Below, piece after piece: positions 59,637 through 64,000 of a DNA stretch of 64,000 nucleotides (position 1 is its first letter; each line of letters begins with the position of its first letter). Where the stretch lies: NCBI RefSeq assembly GCF_000423185.1, contig NZ_AUHM01000002.1, positions 124,001-188,000 of the forward strand, in the 5' to 3' direction. Below the pieces are notes generated by a model, which saw only the letters and a list, made by a program, of their open reading frames with translations, was not told where the DNA came from and ran no database searches. A program made the translations under genes and the position numbers. Source of the stretch: Inquilinus limosus DSM 16000. GTDB taxonomy: Bacteria > Pseudomonadota > Alphaproteobacteria > DSM-16000 > Inquilinaceae.

Positions 59637-60524
59637 ATGCCGCATCTCGACGATCCGGAGACCCAGCGCGCCAACCTGAAGTTCATCAAGGCCTCGATGA
59701 ACGAACCGCTGCTGTCGCGCGAAGCCGAGTTCGAGCTCGCCCGACGCTGGCGCGAAGACCATGACGAGCCGGCGCTGCACGCCCTGGTGCGGGCCTATAC
59801 CCGGCTGGTCATCGCCACCGCCTCGCGCTTCCGCAACTACGGCCTGCCGATCGGCGACCTGGTGCAGGAGGGCAATGTCGGGCTGATGCAGGCCGCCGCG
59901 CGGTTCGAGCACGACCGCGAGGTGCGCTTCTCGACCTATGCCGCCTGGTGGATCCGCTCGGCGATGCAGGATTACGTGCTGCGCAACTGGTCGATCGTGC
60001 GCACCGGCACCACCGCGGCGCAGAAATCACTGTTCTTCAACCTGCGGCGGCTGCGCGCCAAGATCGAGAGCGCCGACGGCCAGTCCGGCATGACCCAGGC
60101 CGGCCGCGCCTGGATCGCCAGCGAGCTCAGGGTCGACATCGCCGATGTCGAGGCGATGGAGATGCGCCTGGCCGCCTCCGACCAGTCGCTGAACGCCCCG
60201 ATCTCGGAGGACGGCGAGGACGACTGGCAGGGCCTTCTGGCCGACAGCCGCCCCTCGCCCGAGGAGGTGGTGATCGGCCTGCGCGACAACGTCACCCGCT
60301 CGCGCTGGCTGGCCGAGGCGATCGGCGCGCTGAGCCCGCGCGAGCAGACCATCATCCGCCAGCGCCGCCTGCGCGACAGCGGCGCGACGCTGGAGGAGCT
60401 GGGCCGCCAGCTGGGCGTCAGCAAGGAGCGGGTGCGCCAGCTGGAGCACCGGGCGCTGACCAAGCTGCGCGCCTCGATCTCCCGCCGCGTGGCCGAACCT
60501 CGGGAGCTGTTCCTGGAGGAGTGA
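59637..60524 (+). CDS. rpoH: RNA polymerase sigma factor, RpoH (sigma-32) family
   Basis: A 295-residue alternative sigma factor. Region 2 is 'LVIATASRFRNYGLPIGDLVQEGNVGLMQAAARFEHDREVRFSTYAAWWIRSAMQDYVLRNWSIVR' (core-binding and -10 recognition), then the 'QKSLFFNLRRLRAKI' segment (the RpoH box) and region 4.2 'ATLEELGRQLGVSKERVRQLEHRALTKLR'. Alphaproteobacteria often have two RpoH paralogues; which one this is cannot be told. The ATG at 59637 with GAGGGGG upstream is preferred over an in-frame ATG at 59598. It should direct heat or oxidative-stress promoters, possibly including htpG here. Confidence 0.94.
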   Translation: MPHLDDPETQRANLKFIKASMNEPLLSREAEFELARRWREDHDEPALHALVRAYTRLVIATASRFRNYGLPIGDLVQEGNVGLMQAAARFEHDREVRFSTYAAWWIRSAMQDYVLRNWSIVRTGTTAAQKSLFFNLRRLRAKIESADGQSGMTQAGRAWIASELRVDIADVEAMEMRLAASDQSLNAPISEDGEDDWQGLLADSRPSPEEVVIGLRDNVTRSRWLAEAIGALSPREQTIIRQRRLRDSGATLEELGRQLGVSKERVRQLEHRALTKLRASISRRVAEPRELFLEE

Positions 60525-60534
60525 GGCTCCGTCC

Positions 60535-61866
60535 TCATTCCACGATCAGCTTCACCTTGGTCCCAGGCGTCAGCGCCTCTCCGGCGATGTCGTTCAGCAG
60601 CCGGAACTGCGCCTCCGCCGCCTCGACCCGCATGCGCGCCACCAACGCCGGCATGGTGTCGCCCGGCTGAACCGCGGCGACGGCGAGGCGGCGGGGCCGC
60701 ACCGCGGCGGCCTCGGCGGCGCCGATCCGGCGGAAGCTTTCGACCGCGCCGCGGACCAGCGGGGTTGCCGGGCTGCCGGCCCGGGTCAGGACGGTGAAGC
60801 GCTCGCGCCGTTCCGGCGTGGTCTCGATCGCGACCAGCAGCGCTTCCCACCGATCGGCCCCGATCGCGATCCCGGCGACGCCCCAGGCGGCGTGGAAGCC
60901 GCCGAGATCGCCCTCGCCGACACCCTGCACGCCCCCGGCCCTGCGGCTCCAGACCCGCTCCAGGAACAGCCGCGCCGGCAGCGCCCGCGGCTGCGACAGC
61001 CGGTCGAACAGGATCACCGAATCATCCGGCCCGATCCCCATCACCCGCTGGCGCTGGCGCAGCAGGGCGACGCCGACCGGCGCGTCCCAGCGGAAGCGGG
61101 CCGCGGGGTCGATCACGGCCTGGCCGCGGATGGGGGTCTGGCCCCGCCCCTCGCCCCAGGGCAGGCGGTCGACGGCGGCGAGCCAGGCCTCCTCCCCCGC
61201 CTCGCCGGGCGGCAGCGCCGCGGCCCGGGCACGGGCCGCCGCCAGCCGCTCCGCCGTCTCCGGATGGTCGCCGCCGCTGATCGCCGCCGTCGCCATCTCC
61301 GGCCGGCCCGACAGGGACGCGGCCAGGCGCTGGGCGGCGCCGAGCCGGGCCAGGAAGGCGGGCGCCGCCGCGGGGTCGAAGCCGGCCCGGGCCAGGGCGT
61401 CGATGCCGATCCGGTCGGCCTCCTGCTCCTGCGCCCGGTCGAACTCGGCCTCGGCCCGGACCTCCGCCAGCCCGGCGACCGCCGGGTCGACCGGCGGCCG
61501 CGCCGCGCGCTGCCGGGCATGGCCGGCGACGACATGGCCGATCTCATGCGCCAGCACCGAGGCCACCTCGGCCTCGCTGCGCGCCAGGGCCAGGAGGCCG
61601 CGATTGACCAGCAGGCGGCCGTCCGGCAGCGCCGCGGCGTTGACCTGGTCGGAATCGAGCAGCTCGACCGCCACCCGCAGGCGGCCGCCGGTCTCGGCAT
61701 CCGCCACCCGCTGGGCGATGCGGGCGACATGGCCGCGCAGCGCCGGCGCGTCGTAGGGGCCGCCGAAGGCCGCCCGGATCGCCTGCGCCTCGTCGGGGGC
61801 GGCGCGGGCCATGCGCGGCAGCAGCGGCAGGGCGGTCAGGCCCAGCAGCAGGTCGCGACGGTTCAT
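60535..61866 (-). CDS. M48-family metallopeptidase, secreted (BepA/YfgC-like)
   Basis: A 443-residue exported Zn peptidase. A Tat-like signal 'MNRRDLLLGLTALPLLPRMARAAP' is followed by the M48 core: 'ELLDSDQVNAAALPDGRLLVNRGLLALARSEAEVASVLAHEIGHVVAGH' with HEIGH at 107-111, and the third ligand in 'QEQEADRIGIDALARAGFDP'. The C-terminal ~200 residues contain a repeated 'RLAVAAVQPGDTMPALVARM' segment like the LysM-like or TPR-like tails of periplasmic M48 proteins. It may take part in outer-membrane protein quality control. One base separates it from the upstream nuclease-like gene, so the two are co-transcribed. Confidence 0.9.
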   Translation of the reverse strand: MNRRDLLLGLTALPLLPRMARAAPDEAQAIRAAFGGPYDAPALRGHVARIAQRVADAETGGRLRVAVELLDSDQVNAAALPDGRLLVNRGLLALARSEAEVASVLAHEIGHVVAGHARQRAARPPVDPAVAGLAEVRAEAEFDRAQEQEADRIGIDALARAGFDPAAAPAFLARLGAAQRLAASLSGRPEMATAAISGGDHPETAERLAAARARAAALPPGEAGEEAWLAAVDRLPWGEGRGQTPIRGQAVIDPAARFRWDAPVGVALLRQRQRVMGIGPDDSVILFDRLSQPRALPARLFLERVWSRRAGGVQGVGEGDLGGFHAAWGVAGIAIGADRWEALLVAIETTPERRERFTVLTRAGSPATPLVRGAVESFRRIGAAEAAAVRPRRLAVAAVQPGDTMPALVARMRVEAAEAQFRLLNDIAGEALTPGTKVKLIVE

Positions 61867-61867
61867 C

Positions 61868-62614
61868 TCAGTCCAGCCTCTCGATCTGCTCCATCCGGCC
61901 GAGCACCATACGCGGCCCGCCGGACCAGTCGAGCCAGCCGCGCACCCGCACCCGACGCCCCTGCAGCGCCGTCAGATCCTGCCCGGCTTCGGCCAGCCGG
62001 CGGACCACCTCCGGCTCCGCCGTCACGGTGAAATCCTGCCGCGGATCGGCGCCGAAGTTGAGATAGGCCCGGCCGCGCACCAGCGCCGCCCCCAGCACCC
62101 GCCCTTCGACGATCTGGAAGCGGTCGAGATCGCCGCGGCCGAGCACATCCGCCAGGCGCACCGCGAAGGCGGGATCGCCCCACAGGCCGCGGCCGGCGGC
62201 CCGGGCCTCGGCCTCCGCCGCCAGCAGCGGGGCCAGCGCCGCCGCGGGATCGGCGCCGCCGGCATCGACCCGCGCCAAGCCGCGGCGCAGCAGCTCCGCC
62301 TCGGGCGAGAGCCCGTCCTCCCACTGCAGCTCGGCCGGCACCCGGCCGTAGCGGTCCGGCGGCGCCAGCCGTAGCGGCCGGACCGGCCGGTCCTGCAGCA
62401 GCCCGGCCAGCACCGAGCGGGCGATGTCCCGCCAGCGGCCGGCGGGGATGTCGAGGGCGGCGAGCCGCAGCACCGTGCCGTCGGCCAGGGCGACGGTGCG
62501 GCCGTCGAGCACGGCTGAGACCGCGACCGGCGGGCCGTCCTCCGGCGGGGCCGGCGGCTCGGCCCGGGCACCGGCGGCGCAGAGCAGCAGGAGGGGAAGC
62601 AGAGCGCGGCGCAT
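61868..62614 (-). CDS. Staphylococcal-nuclease-like (TNase) domain protein, secreted
   Basis: A 248-residue exported protein with signal 'MRRALLPLLLLCAAGARA'. The SNase-like OB-fold shows 'VSAVLDGRTVALADGTVLRLAALDIPAG', 'LRLAPPDRYGRVPAELQWEDG', 'LLRRGLARVD' and 'AEARAAGRGLWGD'. The first active-site Arg and the second (YGR) are present, but the Glu normally found after 'IDTP' is not obvious ('LDIPAGRWRD'), so nuclease activity is uncertain. A further ~80 C-terminal residues form a second beta-rich domain. The start at 62612-62614 gives the signal directly. Confidence 0.85.
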   Translation of the reverse strand: MRRALLPLLLLCAAGARAEPPAPPEDGPPVAVSAVLDGRTVALADGTVLRLAALDIPAGRWRDIARSVLAGLLQDRPVRPLRLAPPDRYGRVPAELQWEDGLSPEAELLRRGLARVDAGGADPAAALAPLLAAEAEARAAGRGLWGDPAFAVRLADVLGRGDLDRFQIVEGRVLGAALVRGRAYLNFGADPRQDFTVTAEPEVVRRLAEAGQDLTALQGRRVRVRGWLDWSGGPRMVLGRMEQIERLD

Positions 62615-62720
62615 CGGCGCAGCATAGGGCAAAGCGCCCGGCATCGCCTCGATCGGCTTTTGGCAACGCGCCGCCGAGTCCGTAGAGTGGAAGGCCGAGC
62701 CCGAGCCGACAGCGAGACCC

Positions 62721-63671
62721 ATGCCGCGCGACCTGATCTTCCCGACCATCGAACCCTTCGCCACCGGCATGCTGCCGGTCGACGACCTGCACAGCATCTA
62801 CTGGGAACAGTGCGGCCGGCCGGACGGCGTGCCGGTGGTGTTCCTGCACGGCGGCCCGGGCGCCGGCGCCTCGCCCACCCATCGCCGCTTCTTCGACCCC
62901 GGCTTCTACCGCATCATCATCTTCGACCAGCGCGGCGCCGGCCGGTCCCGGCCGCTGGGCGAGACCCGGCAGAACACCACCGAGCATCTGGTCGAGGACA
63001 TGGAGCAGCTGCGCCGCATGCTGGGCATCGACCGCTGGCACGTCTTCGGCGGCTCCTGGGGTTCGACCCTCGCCCTGGCCTATGCCCAGGCGCATCCGCA
63101 GCGCTGCCGGTCGCTGACCCTGCGCGGCATCTTCCTGATGCGGCCCGAGGAGATCGACTGGTTCTTCCACGGCATGGGCACCTTCTTCCCCGAGGCGCAT
63201 CGCAGCTTCGTCGAGTTCCTGCCGCCGGCCGAGCGCGGCGACCCGACCCGCGCCTATCACCGCCGGCTGACTGACCCGGACCCGGCGGTGCACCTGCCCG
63301 CGGCCCGGGCCTGGAGCATCTATGAGGGCTCCTGCTCCACCCTGCTGCCGAATCCGGAGATCGTCGCCTCGGCAGGCGAGGACGCGCATGCGCTGGGCCT
63401 GGCCCGGATCGAGGCGCATTATTTCCTGAACAACCTGTTCACCCCGCCCGACCGGCTGCTGCGCGAGGTCGACCGGATCCGGCACATCCCGGCCACCATC
63501 GTGCAGGGCCGCTACGACACGGTCTGCCCGATCAGGACGGCGGACGAGCTGCACCGCGCCTGGCCGGAGGCGACCTATGTGGTGGTGCCGGACGCCGGCC
63601 ATTCGGCGATGGAGCCCGGCATCCGCACCGCCCTGGTCGACACCATGGAGCGGCTGAAGACCGTCGCCTGA
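62721..63671 (+). CDS. pip: Proline iminopeptidase (S33 alpha/beta hydrolase)
   Basis: A 316-residue peptidase removing N-terminal proline. '[40 protein letters not shown]' is the family oxyanion/DQRG block, with nucleophile Ser112 in '[19 protein letters not shown]', acid in 'QGRYDTVCP' and His in '[12 protein letters not shown]'. '[18 protein letters not shown]' is the lid region typical of prolyl iminopeptidases. Length and motifs fit the enzyme well. It is divergent from the nuclease-like gene and followed by the AT-rich promoter region of the RTX gene. Confidence 0.95.
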   Translation: MPRDLIFPTIEPFATGMLPVDDLHSIYWEQCGRPDGVPVVFLHGGPGAGASPTHRRFFDPGFYRIIIFDQRGAGRSRPLGETRQNTTEHLVEDMEQLRRMLGIDRWHVFGGSWGSTLALAYAQAHPQRCRSLTLRGIFLMRPEEIDWFFHGMGTFFPEAHRSFVEFLPPAERGDPTRAYHRRLTDPDPAVHLPAARAWSIYEGSCSTLLPNPEIVASAGEDAHALGLARIEAHYFLNNLFTPPDRLLREVDRIRHIPATIVQGRYDTVCPIRTADELHRAWPEATYVVVPDAGHSAMEPGIRTALVDTMERLKTVA

Positions 63672-63778
63672 CCCCTCTGCCCCCTATTGCGCGCACCGCA
63701 GAATCAGGACATCGTTCCTCGTCGGATATTTCGAATTTATCTGATTTGCATTGTTCTTTTTCCGCGGGGAGGCGGGCT

Positions 63779-64000
63779 GTGGCGATCGTCAACGGCACCC
63801 AGGGCGCCGATGTGCTGGCCGGCACGTCGGGCAACGACCAGATCTACGGTCTCGACGGCGACGACAGGCTCGACGGTCTCGCGGGCAGCGACCTGCTGGA
63901 CGGCGGGGCCGGCCGCGACACGCTCACCGGCGGCGATGGCGCCGACACGCTGCTGGGCGGGACCAACAACGACACCCTGAACGGCGGCACCGGCGCCGAC
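63779..64000 (+). CDS. RTX calcium-binding repeat protein, 3' part beyond window
   Basis: The frame opens at GTG 63779 (GGGGAGG about eight bases upstream) and runs off the right edge after 74 codons. The translated part is already made of RTX nonapeptide repeats: '[60 protein letters not shown]'. Such repeats bind Ca2+ in secreted type I substrates (toxins, peptidases, lipases, adhesins). Starting with repeats at the very N-terminus is typical of large RTX-only or adhesin-like proteins whose C-terminal secretion signal is not seen here. The upstream 63710-63760 segment is AT-rich and promoter-like. Confidence 0.9.
   Translation, partial: MAIVNGTQGADVLAGTSGNDQIYGLDGDDRLDGLAGSDLLDGGAGRDTLTGGDGADTLLGGTNNDTLNGGTGAD

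Noticed and set aside
1-64000. tRNA, rRNA, CRISPR arrays, insertion sequences or prophage
   Set aside because: I looked for cloverleaf-like CCA-ended segments, regular direct-repeat/spacer patterns, and transposase or integrase motifs, and saw none. Faint RNA genes could be missed without a covariance search.

Overview
The window is about 64 kb of high-GC chromosomal DNA from an alphaproteobacterium. A free-living or host-associated Rhodospirillales (Azospirillum/Inquilinus-like) organism is the best guess. The pointers are: strongly G/C-ending codons; a SUV3-type helicase, S4 protein, TerB-like protein, FdxA and CarD in one co-directional run; an RpoH-family sigma factor; DUF1127 and DUF883 small proteins; and a TraR-type LuxR regulator. 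No rRNA, tRNA, CRISPR array, transposase or prophage was recognised, so most of the window looks like stable chromosome.

Left part (1-25.7 kb), mostly housekeeping and metabolism. A truncated gene at the left edge is followed by an oligopeptide-type ABC binding protein, a DinG/XPD-like helicase with a Phd/PIN toxin-antitoxin pair translationally coupled to its 3' end, and a hypothetical protein. Next come an alpha/beta hydrolase with glgA and glgC (glycogen synthesis), an AEC transporter, a TerB-like protein, a secreted TAP-like hydrolase, purC and a rhodanese. A LysR regulator stands divergent from an MBL hydrolase plus alpha/beta hydrolase pair. A secreted protein follows, then a DAHP synthase (aroG) preceded by what looks like a complete attenuator with a Tyr/Phe/Trp-rich leader peptide. 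GNAT, SDR, extensin-like, chorismate mutase and 3-methyladenine glycosylase genes end this part.

Central accessory region (25.7-40.2 kb), the most interesting part. A LuxR-type quorum-sensing receptor without a luxI in the window is followed 5 bp later by a near-perfect lux box. After that comes a tightly packed run: MbtH, a single-module NRPS (C-A-T-R) whose adenylation code reads as serine, a GT1 glycosyltransferase of the RhlB/macrolide-GT type, an RND membrane-fusion protein and pump, an RhlC-like GT2 rhamnosyltransferase, and an MFS exporter. The layout parallels rhamnolipid operons, but with an NRPS in place of RhlA. It predicts a quorum-controlled, reductively released N-acyl-serinal or serinol that is glycosylated and exported, possibly a new biosurfactant class.

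Right part (40.2-64 kb). DUF1127, TPR and HisKA_2 sensor kinase genes come first, then a small lipoprotein, DUF883 and phage-holin-like genes, an MlaC-like lipid carrier, an adenylate cyclase and htpG. A tandem set of three paralogous secreted proteins sharing a C-terminal NGTDL signature follows, with a Rap1a/Tai-like small protein among them. Then come the SUV3-helicase/S4/TerB/FdxA/CarD block, a metallophosphatase-like protein that has lost its metal ligands, an RpoH-type sigma factor, an M48 peptidase, a thermonuclease-like protein, a proline iminopeptidase, and the start of an RTX-repeat protein cut by the right edge.

Several composite palindromic repeats lie between genes, at about 0.75, 9.8, 14.9, 24.5 and 40.2 kb.
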